Notes: a model not told the origin generated them from the letters alone. 64,000 nt of DNA from Aureispira anguillae (GCF_026000115.1 NZ_AP026869.1:1-64000); one strand, 5' to 3'. Counted from the first letter of the stretch, positions 28,547-37,606 are shown. Program-made: numbers and translations.

Positions 28547-29043
28547 TGGATGAATCAGAAGCAACTAATATAGCAAAATCTTTTTTGTTATTAAAAGACA
28601 AAAACTTACCTCTTTACGCTAAAAAGAGTGAGTATAATTTTCTTAAAAGAATGGCAATAAGAGTTTTTTTATTATTTAAAAAAAACTCTCATCTTCTTTA
28701 TCCCGAAGAATATGTTGTGCCAACCTCTTTTGAAATTATAAGTATGAATAGAGAATTAATAGAGGGCGAAACTTATGAAACTTCTCATTTGTGGATTTTT
28801 TTTTATTCTACAAATTTAGCAATAAAGGAAAAACATCCAAGATTTTGGCTTCCTATAGGAGAAGGAACGTTTTTTATTTATAAAAATGATAAACGTGTTT
28901 ATGAAACAGGAATTAAAATGTACAATGAAGAAAGTGTTTTTGACTTCAATAAGCAGTTCTCATTGTATGAAAAAGGCTTGTTAAGTGAAACAGAAAAGAA
29001 AAATATTCTTGAATGGGGTAAAGGTATTCCACCGAGAGAGTAG
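28546..29043 (+). CDS. Candidate immunity protein for RHS toxin
   Basis: A 165-aa cytoplasmic protein. I start it at the ATG at 28546, which overlaps the toxin stop by one base; an in-frame TTG six bases earlier is less likely. No known immunity family is recognised. It has a Lys-rich first half and an aromatic middle (TSHLWIFFYSTNL). It ends KGIPPRE, as does the second immunity candidate at 29676-30098 (QGIPPRE). Coupling to the toxin gene is the main evidence for immunity. It also resembles the orphan at 8013-8483. Confidence 0.7.
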   Translation: MDESEATNIAKSFLLLKDKNLPLYAKKSEYNFLKRMAIRVFLLFKKNSHLLYPEEYVVPTSFEIISMNRELIEGETYETSHLWIFFYSTNLAIKEKHPRFWLPIGEGTFFIYKNDKRVYETGIKMYNEESVFDFNKQFSLYEKGLLSETEKKNILEWGKGIPPRE

Positions 29044-29129
29044 CGTTCTAGTATTGCGCCAGTAGCTTAAAAAAGCTACTAATCACTAGTCTTCATTCTG
29101 TCACAATACTAGGCTTACATATTCGGTTT
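29023..29129 (+). repeat. RHS cassette seam repeat, copy 1
   Basis: About 107 bp starting inside the immunity gene's last codons (GIPPRE, stop) and running through GCGTTCTAGT, a short hairpin (AGTAGCTT/AAGCTACT) and TCACTAGTCTTCATTCTGTC to ATTCGGTTT. It is repeated with few changes at 30078-30182, after the second immunity gene. Such repeats could let toxin/immunity cassettes be added or removed by homologous recombination. Confidence 0.8.
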
Positions 29130-29663
29130 CATGGCGGTTTTCTTGCTTATATTTATGGCTTTAATGGGCAGATTCAAGACCAAGAATGGATGGGCGGACA
29201 AAGCGTTGCTTTTGAATTTAGAACGCAGGATGCGAGATTGGGTCATTTTCTTTCTATTGATCCGCTTACAGCAACAACCCCTTGAGAAACTCCTTATGCT
29301 TTTGCAGCAAATTCTCCTATCGCTTTAATAAACTGGCTTGGTCTTAAAGCTAGTGGACTTGGTGATGGTGATAAAGGAAAAAAGAAGAAAGCTAAAAAAG
29401 GAAGTAATGTACTTGCCCATTTATTAGCTAAAAATAGTGGATGGGATGGAAAACAACAAATTCGATTAATAACATGTTTTGGAGGTTATCCAGCTATAGG
29501 GAAGCCATCAACAGGAGATAATCTGCGTAGAATTTTTAATGTTACAGTACATGGTGCATTAGATAGAGTTTGGGCAAAACCTGGGGGAATATTGGTAGGA
29601 GGTAGTCCTATTGGGAAAGTACACATGGAAGGATTTAAGTCTTTTGGTAAAAAAAATAAGTAA
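29130..29663 (+). pseudogene. Displaced RHS C-terminus with alternative toxin tip
   Basis: An in-frame fragment with no start. It begins at an RHS core piece (HGGFLAYIYGFNGQ) and carries the core (GHFLSIDPLTATTP). A TGA stop lies at 29283-29285 where the intact protein has Trp (ETPYA follows). It continues through NWLGLKASG into a different C-terminus. That tip contains IRLITCFGGYPAIGKPS and VWAKPGGILVGG, resembling the RLxSCxxG C-terminal toxin domain of RHS proteins, with Cys as a possible catalytic residue. It is an orphan cassette, silent unless recombined into the upstream gene. Confidence 0.8.
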
Positions 29664-29675
29664 AAGTTAGAAATA

Positions 29676-30098
29676 ATGAAGCTAAAATATGCAGGATTTT
29701 ATAAAGAAGAGGGATACCCTAATACACCTTCTATTTATGATTTTTTATCAAATAAAAATGCTTTGAAAAGAAAAATGCCATGGAAGATACGTTTTTATCT
29801 AATGCATAGCCCTGTAATTGTATATACCACAGGCAAATCTATTTTAGATGGAACTTATTTTAGACTTGATGGATGGTCTACTGATGGTAAATGGATTTGG
29901 AAAACAGGTATTGTCTATTATTATGAGAATCATGGAATAGATTTGCCTATTGAATTTGAAAAATATCTAAAAAGTAAATGGCTACCATACCCTATTTTGT
30001 TTGGACCATGTAATTTTTTATTGAGAAATAAATTAGTTGAAAAAGTTGATACTATTTTTACAAATTATATGGAACAAGGTATTCCACCGAGAGAGTAG
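29676..30098 (+). CDS. Candidate immunity protein of orphan cassette
   Basis: A 140-aa protein 12 bp after the displaced RHS tip. No family recognised. It is Trp- and Tyr-rich (LDGWSTDGKWIWKTGIVYYY) with a basic second half. The last residues, QGIPPRE, match the end of the other immunity candidate, because the shared seam repeat starts inside this coding end. It would protect against the toxin tip encoded just before it. It could still be expressed alone to protect against siblings with that toxin. Confidence 0.65.
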   Translation: MKLKYAGFYKEEGYPNTPSIYDFLSNKNALKRKMPWKIRFYLMHSPVIVYTTGKSILDGTYFRLDGWSTDGKWIWKTGIVYYYENHGIDLPIEFEKYLKSKWLPYPILFGPCNFLLRNKLVEKVDTIFTNYMEQGIPPRE

Positions 30099-30182
30099 CG
30101 TTCTAGTCTTGCGCCAGTAGTTGAAAAGCTACCAATCACTAGTCTTCATTCTGTCACAATATTAGGCTTTACTATTCGGTTC
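30078..30182 (+). repeat. RHS cassette seam repeat, copy 2
   Basis: Second copy of the repeat at 29023-29129. It begins at the codons for GIPPRE and ends at ATTCGGTT. Beyond it the RHS-like sequence stops and Tn3 relics begin, so the array was probably longer before a transposon cut it. Confidence 0.8.
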
Positions 30183-30225
30183 TCATGCGTTATAGCCTCT
30201 GCGTAGCATCCTTCTAGAGGAACAA

Positions 30226-30483
30226 TCGGGATACGTGTAAAAGTCATATCTATTTTTTTTAGCATACGACGTTGAATTTTTTAGACTCTATAGGTTTTGG
30301 TAAATCATCTAAATCAAGTACATATAATCCAAATCGTTTAATATGCTTGGTGACATAAGGACTAAGGTGTCTGACAAACTCTGGAGTGACGGTTTCTTTT
30401 TCTCTAGTAAGTTGATTAAGAGCGGTTGTTAGATCTGCAACGTTGTGAAGCATAACTGGGAAAGGTTCACTAAACTGTGTCAA
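30226..30483 (-). pseudogene. Tn3 transposase C-terminal relic with terminal repeat
   Basis: Minus-strand reading 30259-30483 gives about 74 residues that match the end of Tn3-family transposases: a segment around HNVADLTTALNQL, then LSPYVTKHIKRFGLYVLDLD. The rest of the gene is absent. A sequence CGGGATACGTGTAAAAGTC lies just past it (30227-30245) and resembles GGGATACGTGCGAAAAGT at 30589, the end of the next relic. This is a transposon remnant cut down to its 3' end. Confidence 0.7.
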
Positions 30484-30510
30484 AATTAAAAAAATAGTAT
30501 TTTTTCAATG

Positions 30511-30540
30511 AAAGACCCCCATAAAAAAGGGGCTTTTTTG
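30511..30540 (+). terminator. Possible intrinsic terminator
   Basis: AAAGACCCC pairs with GGGGCTTTT (one bulged A) across an A-rich loop and is followed by T residues. It lies between two Tn3 relics, so it may be transposon-borne. Confidence 0.45.
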
Positions 30541-30588
30541 TTGAAGGAATACGGCTTTAAGAGCCATCTCCCATATTGGGATAGAATT

Positions 30589-30612
30589 GGGATACGTGCG
30601 AAAAGTTGTCAC
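30589..30612. repeat. Tn3-type terminal repeat relic
   Basis: GGGATACGTGCGAAAAGT continuing into TGTCAC, positioned 116 bp past the stop of the truncated transposase. It is similar to the element end at 30227-30245. It probably marks the right end of the relic transposon at 30589-32560. Confidence 0.5.
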
Positions 30613-30727
30613 ATTGGTCTCAAAGTAACAAACGGTGTTAATCCCCCATAGGATTAAAGCTAAATCTCTTATCTCACCAAACATAGGAAGTTATTTAGTA
30701 GCTCCCAAAATGATCGCTTAAAAAAGA

Positions 30728-32560
30728 TCATAATTTGGAGAGCGTAATAACTGAAAAAGAATCTTCAAGCTTTTCATCTGAAAAATCATATAAACCATTA
30801 AAGTAAATATGCCTCCAAGTAATCACAGTTCTTTGTTTCAATGCTGTAATAAATTTTTGTTTCTCTGATTCTGTCTTGAGTTTTTGAATATACCGAGGCA
30901 AGTATAAATAATTCCAACAAGTGATTGCACTTTTGATCAAATTCTTACAAGCATCAGCAATGAGTTGATCTCGATGGTTTAAAAATATCATTTCACCTGC
31001 ATTGGCAACAGTAATGGCAGAAGAAAGCCGATTAGACAATTCAATAATATTCAGTTGTTTTTGAATGGCTTGTCTTAATTCTAGCGAATCAATATAACGC
31101 AAGATAAAAATGGTTTTTGTTACTTTCCCATACTCTTTTAATCCTTTATAGACTGGATGTTGACGAGAATAAGAATTGAGTCGTTTAAAGATTTGTGAAG
31201 CCGTGCAATACTTCAATTTGATAGAAACCAAAAGCCGTAGAATAGCGTCCCAATTTTCCTCAATCAATTCAATATTGATATACCCATCTGGTAAAATAGG
31301 AAATCCTTTATTGCTGTATTGTTCGTTTTTTTCAAAAGCATAAATGTTCTGTTTGTAGAGTTTTGCTATTCGAGGAGCAAAACCAAAACCGAGTAAATCT
31401 TTCAAAGCAAAAACAGCTTCAGTATAACCATGTGTATCAGTTGAGTGAGTTGTAGAACGAATTACTTCATTATGCGATAAACCATCAATTACATAGATTC
31501 CTTCTCGTTCAGCAGTTGAAATAATTGTACTATAAAATGGTATAAATCGCTCGTCGATAAAAGAATAGGCAGTAACACCCTTACTTTTGCCAGTATGTTT
31601 ATAAGAATAAGCAGCATCTATAGTTTGCTCTGAAGCCATTTCAATCTTTTGACCATCACTAGAAGTAAGCAGCTTATCTTTTTGTTTTTTGAATTGATTA
31701 GCCAAATCTAAACTATCCATAAAATTGTTGATTTTGTCAGTTGCCTTTTGAATGTTCTCTAAATCAAAATACCAATTAACTGTATTTTCTAGTTCTAAAG
31801 CAGCCAATGAATGTGCTACTTTTGCCATTGTCTCAACACCCAAATTGCAACCATAAGCCATAATTCCAGCAAAAAAAACATTTTCATCTGGTCGTTGTTT
31901 TCTATAATGGGGGTGATAATGCTCGAAAGCATCTAAATAGCCAGTTATTTGATTGACAGTTGCTAATATTTCACTGATTGGGATTATTTTTTCATTTGGA
32001 AAAATAGCTAAAGCATTTTTTATTTCTTCCTTTTCAATTTTAGGTGTTTTAACATGAAATTTGCCATTTTTATTTAATATAAAATGTGGGTTTTTGCCTT
32101 CTAAAATGACTTGATTAGTTCTTACAAAATGTTCACTAAGTCGAGGTTTTAGGATATTAGAAACGCCATTCCAGTTTTTTAAATGGCTTAATCCTGCTTT
32201 TTGTAGTAAAACGTCTTGATTGTTCTTCCAATTTGTCTCTTCAATTAAATACTCATTGTACGCCTTGTAGCGATACGAATATTTTAGATTTAATTGTCCA
32301 CTTTTGATACCATAGAATATCGTATCAAATAGTAAGATTTTATACAGAGAAACTCGAAAATTGCTAGTTTCATGAAATAAGGCTTCTTTTTGCAAATTCC
32401 AGTGGTGCATTTTTAGTAATTGCGCCGTCTTTTTCAACAAAATAATTAATAGCTTCGATTATTTTATTAGCAGATGTTTTAGGGTTGAAATGTAAAATTT
32501 TAATCAATGGAGATATCCGTTGTTGCAAGGCAATAGATTGGTTTTCTAAATGAGGTTAAC
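30728..32560 (-). pseudogene. Truncated, frameshifted Tn3 transposase
   Basis: The intact frame 30728-32440 gives 570 aa equal to the C-terminal half of a Tn3 transposase. It keeps the catalytic-region motifs TSSDGQKIEM, STDTHGYTEAVF and the NIIELSNRL segment. Homology continues upstream in another frame (LQQRISPLIKILHF, then EAINYFVEKDGAITKNAP), so there is a frameshift near 32390. The sequence is then cut at about 32560 by the left end of the complete transposon. The N-terminal 400 or so residues are missing. It aligns throughout with the intact transposase at 33422-36472, but clearly diverged, so it is an older relative. Confidence 0.85.
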
Positions 32561-32683
32561 CAAAGCCAAAGGGGAGAATTTGCCCACGAGAATATATGTT
32601 TCTTAAAAAGGCTCTCTCTAGTAATTTGTTAGAGCCCTTAGTACATTTTGACCTATATTGAGAAAAAGTAGCCGAGATGACAT

Positions 32684-33283
32684 TTATCGAAGTCCACGGC
32701 TTTCTACAAAATTTTTGACAGTCAAACGATTTACACCAAGTATTCTACCGATAGCACTGTAACTAATGTTTTTCTCCAGCAAGAGTTTAATTTCTTCTTC
32801 TTTGCCTGTTAATTTTGTCCGTTTTGATAAGCTTCCCTTTGGACGACCTAATTTTTTGCCTTCACTCTTTTTTCGAGCTAGTGCTTCTTTGGTTCGTTGA
32901 GAAATAAGTTGTCGTTCTATTTCAGCTGATAAAGAAAATGCAAAGGCAAGTACCTTAGAGTTAATATTATTCCCTAGCTCATAGTTTTCTTTGATAGTAT
33001 GGACTTGCACATCTTTATCCATACAGATATGAAGAATACTCATAACCTCCATCAGATTTCTTCCCAACCGAGATAATTCAGAGACAATTAGAATATCATC
33101 CTTTTGGAGTTGATTTAGCGTAGTAGCAAGTAATCGATCTTCTAGCTTTCGACGGCTACTAATGGTTTCTTCTACCCATTGATCTATCGTTACCTTTTTA
33201 GCATCAGTATATTTTAAAATCTCAAATCGTTGATTTTCTATGGTCTGTTTATTGGAACTAACACGGATATAGGCATAAATCAT
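32684..33283 (-). CDS. Serine resolvase of Tn3-family transposon
   Basis: A 199-aa serine recombinase. YIRVSSNKQ holds the catalytic serine near residue 9-10, and VSELSRLGRNLMEV and EIERQLISQRTKEAL are the core motifs. GKKLGRPKGS precedes the C-terminal HTH (SYSAIGRILGVNRLTVKNFV). It would resolve the cointegrate formed by the adjacent transposase. It is transcribed away from the transposase, with the probable res site between the two starts. Confidence 0.92.
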   Translation of the reverse strand: MIYAYIRVSSNKQTIENQRFEILKYTDAKKVTIDQWVEETISSRRKLEDRLLATTLNQLQKDDILIVSELSRLGRNLMEVMSILHICMDKDVQVHTIKENYELGNNINSKVLAFAFSLSAEIERQLISQRTKEALARKKSEGKKLGRPKGSLSKRTKLTGKEEEIKLLLEKNISYSAIGRILGVNRLTVKNFVESRGLR

Positions 33284-33286
33284 AGC

Positions 33287-33335
33287 ATTAATTTATCAAC
33301 TGTTATATAAAACCATAATTTACAATTAATTTATC
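33287..33335. promoter_or_regulatory. Candidate res site of Tn3-family transposon
   Basis: The region between the divergent resolvase and transposase starts holds an 11-bp direct repeat ATTAATTTATC at 33287-33297 and 33325-33335, plus AT-rich partial palindromes. The position is that of the res site and of the divergent promoters. Subsites I-III could not be defined by eye. Confidence 0.4.
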
Positions 33336-33421
33336 GCTTTTTTATAAAAAATAAAGGATGTTAAAGTTATTTGTTTTTTGCTAACGAAAAACGCACCTTT
33401 TCTCTATCAAAAACTAAGAAT

Positions 33422-36400
33422 ATGCCGCTGATAAAGATTCTTTCAGATAAAAAAAGAACAGAATATGAACAAGTTCCGTCTTTTAATGCAGAACAACGAA
33501 AACACTTCTTTAACCTTCCCGCTTCTCTGAAAAACAAAGTCTATAATTTTAGCAGTATCAGCAATAAGGTTGGTTTTAGGCTAATGTTTGGTTATTTCCT
33601 CGCTACTAAGCGATTTTATTCTATAGATCAATTTTGCCCCAAGGATATAAAATATCTATGTAATCAATATGGGGCAATGCCTTTTGCATTTGATTTAGAA
33701 AGTTATAAGTCAAGTACTTATTCAAGGCATAGACAACTTATTCTAGATCATTTTTGTTTTAACGCCTATCAACCTAAAATTCATAATAGCTTAATAAGTA
33801 GCGTCATTAAGGAGCAAATTTATTCCTGGGAAGTTCCTTATTTGATTGTACGGTTTATTGTGGATTGGTTAGAATGGCGAAAGATTGAATGCCCTAGTTA
33901 TTACAGCTTACAAATTATTTTAACCCAATCCATCCGTAATCGTAATAGAGCGATTAGACAAAAATTTGGTCATTTACTAAAAGAGGAACACAGGCAAGCT
34001 CTTGACCAATTATCGACTAAAATAGAAAGGAATGGGTGGGAAGAATACACTTTAACTACTTTGCAAAAATTAAATCCTTCAGATAGCCCTAATCAGATTA
34101 AAGCAAACACTATAAAGCTAGAGCTTATTCAAAGTATATTTAAGACTATTGAGCCTATACTGCAAGCACTCAATATCAATGATAATGCTGTTCGTCACTT
34201 TGGAGAAATTGTACAACGTTCAGAATCTTCCCATATCTTCCGTAAAGAATCGACAGACCTCTATTTCCATTTAGCTCTTTTCTGTGCTTATCAACGTTGT
34301 GTCTTTGAAGATTGGATGGCTCGTACCTTGATTTCTGTTTGTAAAGTAGCAACTAACAAAGCAATAGCCCAAGAAAAAGAAAAGCTTTTTCAACAACGAA
34401 AGGAGCATAGAGCCGCTTTAAAACGGGTTATGACTATTGCTGAAGATAGTACTGAACTATTAGAAAAAGTTCGACAGCTTACTTGGATGAATATTTCTGC
34501 TCAAGAAAAAGAACAAAAGCTACAACAGTTGCTACCTAAAACACTGCAAACAACAGAACAACCAGAAGATTTGCAACAGATTAAAGAGCAGCAACTATCT
34601 AACCAAGATGATTACTATAGCTTTCTAGCACAGCAATCTCAAGCTTTACAAAAGCGAGTCAATCCTATCTTAAAAAAATTAACTTTCCATACTACAACCT
34701 CTGACCCAAAACTACTTCGAGCTATTCAATACTTCAAAGATAAAAAAGGGAATATCACTCAAACAGCTCCAACTGACTTTTTAAAAATAGCAGATAAACA
34801 AGCTTTAACTAGTGAAAATGGAAAGTTGAAAGCTCCACTTTATAAAATATTATTGTTTCAGAAAATAACAGATGCTATTGATCGAGGAAGTCTACACTTA
34901 AAATATACCTATAAATATCAGGATATGAATAACTATCTTATACCAAAAGATCTTTGGGAAAATAACAGCGATAGTTTCTTAGAAAAAGCAAACTTAATGC
35001 ATCTAAAAGAGGTTAAAAGTCGAATTAATGACTATAAGAAGATGCTGCATTTCCATTACAAAAATACGAATACAAACATCTTAGCTGGTCAGAATAAATA
35101 CTTTCAGAAAAGCAAAAATAATAAATATAGAGTAGTAACTCCTAAGATTGAAAAACTGGACCAAGATTATTCTTTATTTCCAGATCAAGCAGTGATTCCT
35201 CTCAGCGAAGTACTATCAACAGTAGATACAACTTGTAATTTTTTACAGCACTTTCAACATACACAACCATTGTATGCCAAGAAAAGACCTGATAAATCTC
35301 TGTTTTATGCTGGTTTGACTGCTTATGGATGTAACATTGGTGTGCATACAATGGCAAAAACGACCTCTCAACTCAGAGCTAGTCAATTAGAAAATACAAC
35401 AAACTGGTATTTTTCAGTTAATAGCATCAATAAAGCTAATGATGCCATTACAAAATTTATAGATCAACTGCCTGTTGCCGATTTATATCGTAAAAGACAA
35501 GGTGAATTAAGGACTTCATCTGATGGACAGAAGATAAAGCTTGTTTCAAGCAATACTATCTTTGCTCACTATTCAGGAAAATACTTTAGAAAAGGTAAAG
35601 GAATTGTTGCCTACAGCTTTATAGATGAACGTTATATCCCATTTTATTCGGTTATTATCGATGCACCTGTTAGAGAAGCTACTTTTGTGCTAGATGGACT
35701 ACTCCATAATGATGTTATTAAATCCACCATTCATACCACTGATACCCATGGCTATACAGAAGCAATATTTGGACTGACAGATTTGTTAGGGTTTGGTTTT
35801 TGTCCTAATATTGCAAAAATGTTACGTCAGACAATTTACACCTTTAAAGAAAATACCATTCGATCCTATACGGATAAAGAATACTTGGTACTTCCTAAAG
35901 CCTATATTCAAGAACAATTAATTGAAAACAACTGGAATGAAATACTGAGAATAATTACTTCCTTAAAATTAAAATATTGTACTGCATCTCAAGTCCTTAG
36001 TCGTTTTAACTCTTACTCTAAACAACATCCCTTGTATGCCGCTATAAAAGAATATGGTAGAATCGTTAAAACACTTCATGTTTTAAGGTATACAGACGAC
36101 CTAGAGATGAGACAGGATAGTAGAAAACTTGGAAATGCCATTGAATCTAGTAATCGTTTCTCTAATGCCGTTGCTTTTGCTAATGGCGGAGAACTAATTT
36201 TCTTAACTAGAACCGAGCAGCAAATCGCCAATGCCTGTAAGAACCTTATTAAAAATGCCATTATCTGTTGGAATTACCTTTATCTCACTCGAAAAATTCA
36301 AAAAATTCAAAATGCTACACAAGTCCAGCAGCTCATTCAAACAATAAAACAGAAGACTGTTAATTCTTGGAGACATGTTTATTTTACAGGAACTTATGAT

Positions 36401-36472
36401 TTCTCTGATGAAAAACTAGCCGATTCTTTTAGTCTACTTCATTCCCAAAATTACAGTCTTTTTTTGAATTAA
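33422..36472 (+). CDS. tnpA: Tn3-family transposase (TnpA)
   Basis: A 1016-aa transposase of normal family length. I start it at ATG 33422 (MPLIKILSDKKRTEYEQVPS, followed by FNAEQRKHFF), the usual family N-terminus; the frame has an extra 17 codons upstream. The catalytic domain has TSSDGQKIKL and TTDTHGYTEAIF for the two Asp. The Glu region is AIESSNRFSNAVAFANGGEL. The ending NSWRHVYFTGTYDFSDEKL is typical. Probably functional, because both inverted repeats and the resolvase are intact. Confidence 0.93.
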   Translation: MPLIKILSDKKRTEYEQVPSFNAEQRKHFFNLPASLKNKVYNFSSISNKVGFRLMFGYFLATKRFYSIDQFCPKDIKYLCNQYGAMPFAFDLESYKSSTYSRHRQLILDHFCFNAYQPKIHNSLISSVIKEQIYSWEVPYLIVRFIVDWLEWRKIECPSYYSLQIILTQSIRNRNRAIRQKFGHLLKEEHRQALDQLSTKIERNGWEEYTLTTLQKLNPSDSPNQIKANTIKLELIQSIFKTIEPILQALNINDNAVRHFGEIVQRSESSHIFRKESTDLYFHLALFCAYQRCVFEDWMARTLISVCKVATNKAIAQEKEKLFQQRKEHRAALKRVMTIAEDSTELLEKVRQLTWMNISAQEKEQKLQQLLPKTLQTTEQPEDLQQIKEQQLSNQDDYYSFLAQQSQALQKRVNPILKKLTFHTTTSDPKLLRAIQYFKDKKGNITQTAPTDFLKIADKQALTSENGKLKAPLYKILLFQKITDAIDRGSLHLKYTYKYQDMNNYLIPKDLWENNSDSFLEKANLMHLKEVKSRINDYKKMLHFHYKNTNTNILAGQNKYFQKSKNNKYRVVTPKIEKLDQDYSLFPDQAVIPLSEVLSTVDTTCNFLQHFQHTQPLYAKKRPDKSLFYAGLTAYGCNIGVHTMAKTTSQLRASQLENTTNWYFSVNSINKANDAITKFIDQLPVADLYRKRQGELRTSSDGQKIKLVSSNTIFAHYSGKYFRKGKGIVAYSFIDERYIPFYSVIIDAPVREATFVLDGLLHNDVIKSTIHTTDTHGYTEAIFGLTDLLGFGFCPNIAKMLRQTIYTFKENTIRSYTDKEYLVLPKAYIQEQLIENNWNEILRIITSLKLKYCTASQVLSRFNSYSKQHPLYAAIKEYGRIVKTLHVLRYTDDLEMRQDSRKLGNAIESSNRFSNAVAFANGGELIFLTRTEQQIANACKNLIKNAIICWNYLYLTRKIQKIQNATQVQQLIQTIKQKTVNSWRHVYFTGTYDFSDEKLADSFSLLHSQNYSLFLN

Positions 36473-36933
36473 AAATTAAAACCATAAAGCATTGTAAAAT
36501 AAACACTTATTCCATTTTCGTGGGCAAATTCTCCCCTTTGGCTAGGTATGACCATCATTGTATGACCGTTACTTTGAGTCATTTCCCATAACGAGCTTGC
36601 TTTATGAATTCGTTGATCTCCTTTTAACAAAAGAAGCAATTCTCCATCAAGAATAACTAAATCTGCATATTTTTCATCTCTAAACTCCGCCATGGTAGTG
36701 AACTGATATTTTCCTTGGCTTTTTTCTTGTAGTAACCATCTTTCTCCAGTGAAGCTTGGGTTATATTTGCTCAGAGTGGTTTCTCTCATTTGAATGACAC
36801 CATCTAAATACAAATTGGAATTTGCCCATTTGATGAAATAAGGTGAGTTATCAAATGTGGTCTTGAAGGAACAAAAAAGTATGATTGATGATGTAATTAA
36901 CAAAAACATACGTAAGCTGATAATTCTTCTCAT
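36469..36933 (-). CDS. Secreted hypothetical protein, 3' end from transposon
   Basis: A 154-aa predicted secreted protein with a hydrophobic N-terminal segment (MFLLITSSIILFCSF), possibly lipid-anchored at Cys20. The mature part is beta-rich (KYADLVILDGELLLLLKGD). No family recognised. The last 25 or so residues are encoded by the right inverted repeat and inner flank of the transposon (36518-36543), and the stop overlaps the end of tnpA. The native C-terminus was therefore probably replaced by the insertion, and the gene may be broken. Confidence 0.5.
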   Translation of the reverse strand: MRRIISLRMFLLITSSIILFCSFKTTFDNSPYFIKWANSNLYLDGVIQMRETTLSKYNPSFTGERWLLQEKSQGKYQFTTMAEFRDEKYADLVILDGELLLLLKGDQRIHKASSLWEMTQSNGHTMMVIPSQRGEFAHENGISVYFTMLYGFNF

Positions 36934-37254
36934 GTTATTTTCATTTTTTTGGTTAAATATTTCTTTGTGGAACTTTGATAATTGATAGTATCTTTTAATG
37001 CCTCTATTTTTGTGCCAACACTTTGTTTAAGATGCTGATTTTTAAATTATTAAGCATCTAGATGCTTAATGCCTTTTTTTGAAAAAGTTACATTTTTTTT
37101 ATATTTTTTCCCTAAATCAATTTACCTGTTTTTTTCTATGTCTTCTGGAATAAAAAATGAAAGGTTTTATCCTTTCGCATTCTGTATCTCTATTCCTGAT
37201 GGAATAATACTCAACGCTATTTTGCATACTCAAAAACAGGACAACAACAGCTGT

Positions 37255-37429
37255 GACACCCCATTATGTGCGTAAATCATTGATTTACCTCTACAACAGG
37301 CAGTGTTGTCATCCTGTTGCTAAATTAGAGGTATAAGGGTGGGATATTTGCTCGTAATTTCAAGTCACGCACCAAACTGAGGGTCTTGAAATATACAAAA
37401 ATGATTCACTTACGCAATAATGAGGTGTC
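37255..37429. repeat. Structured 175-bp inverted-repeat element
   Basis: No gene is present between 36934 and 37633. This part is bounded by inverted arms at 37255-37281 and 37400-37429, sharing GACACC, CATTAT, GCGTAA and ATCATT in order. Inside are two further hairpins. The first is nested: ACCTCTA/TAGAGGT (37287-37293, 37326-37332) around CAACAGG/CCTGTTG (37294-37300, 37313-37319). The second is ATTTCAAG/CTTGAAAT (37357-37364, 37385-37392). It looks like a MITE or a folded single-strand recombination substrate. Its identity is unknown. Confidence 0.6.
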
Positions 37430-37570
37430 TTTTGTATTGTAGAAGATTGAAGGGGTTGATTCAATTTTTTTTTATTGATCGGGTGTTTTTCTAAACCCTT
37501 CCGAGAAAAATTCTTCTAAATCCATACCATAAGCATAGAGGATTTTTAATGAGGATTTGGTCATAGAAAC

Positions 37571-37594
37571 CCAAACGGGAGAAATTGCCCACGC
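37571..37594 (+). repeat. Solo Tn3-type terminal repeat
   Basis: CCAAACGGGAGAAATTGCCC then ACGC. It matches the left end of the MITE-like element at 8533 almost exactly and resembles the ends of the transposon at 32564-36543. No inverted partner was found to the right. It lies 40 bp upstream of mazE. Confidence 0.55.
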
Positions 37595-37606
37595 TTTTTT
37601 GACAAA

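Larger units (their letters stand above)
32564..36543 (+). mobile_element. Complete Tn3-family transposon with serine resolvase
   Basis: A roughly 4.0-kb element bounded by 26-bp perfect inverted repeats, 32564-32589 and 36518-36543, containing AGCCAAAGGGGAGAATTT then GCCCACGA. Similarity continues inward with mismatches. The GGGG start is typical of Tn3 ends. It carries a leftward resolvase and a rightward transposase diverging from a 138-bp intergenic site. No clear 5-bp target duplication is visible. The left end abuts a Tn3 relic, and the right end lies inside the 3' part of the secreted-protein gene at 36469-36933. Confidence 0.88.

Noticed and set aside
30259-30483. Independent small gene on the minus strand
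   Set aside because: The translation matches the C-terminal end of Tn3 transposases and lies next to a terminal-repeat relic, so it is a fragment.
37069-37275. 68-aa frame before the structured element
   Set aside because: AT-rich low-complexity translation that ends inside the inverted-repeat arm; no support.
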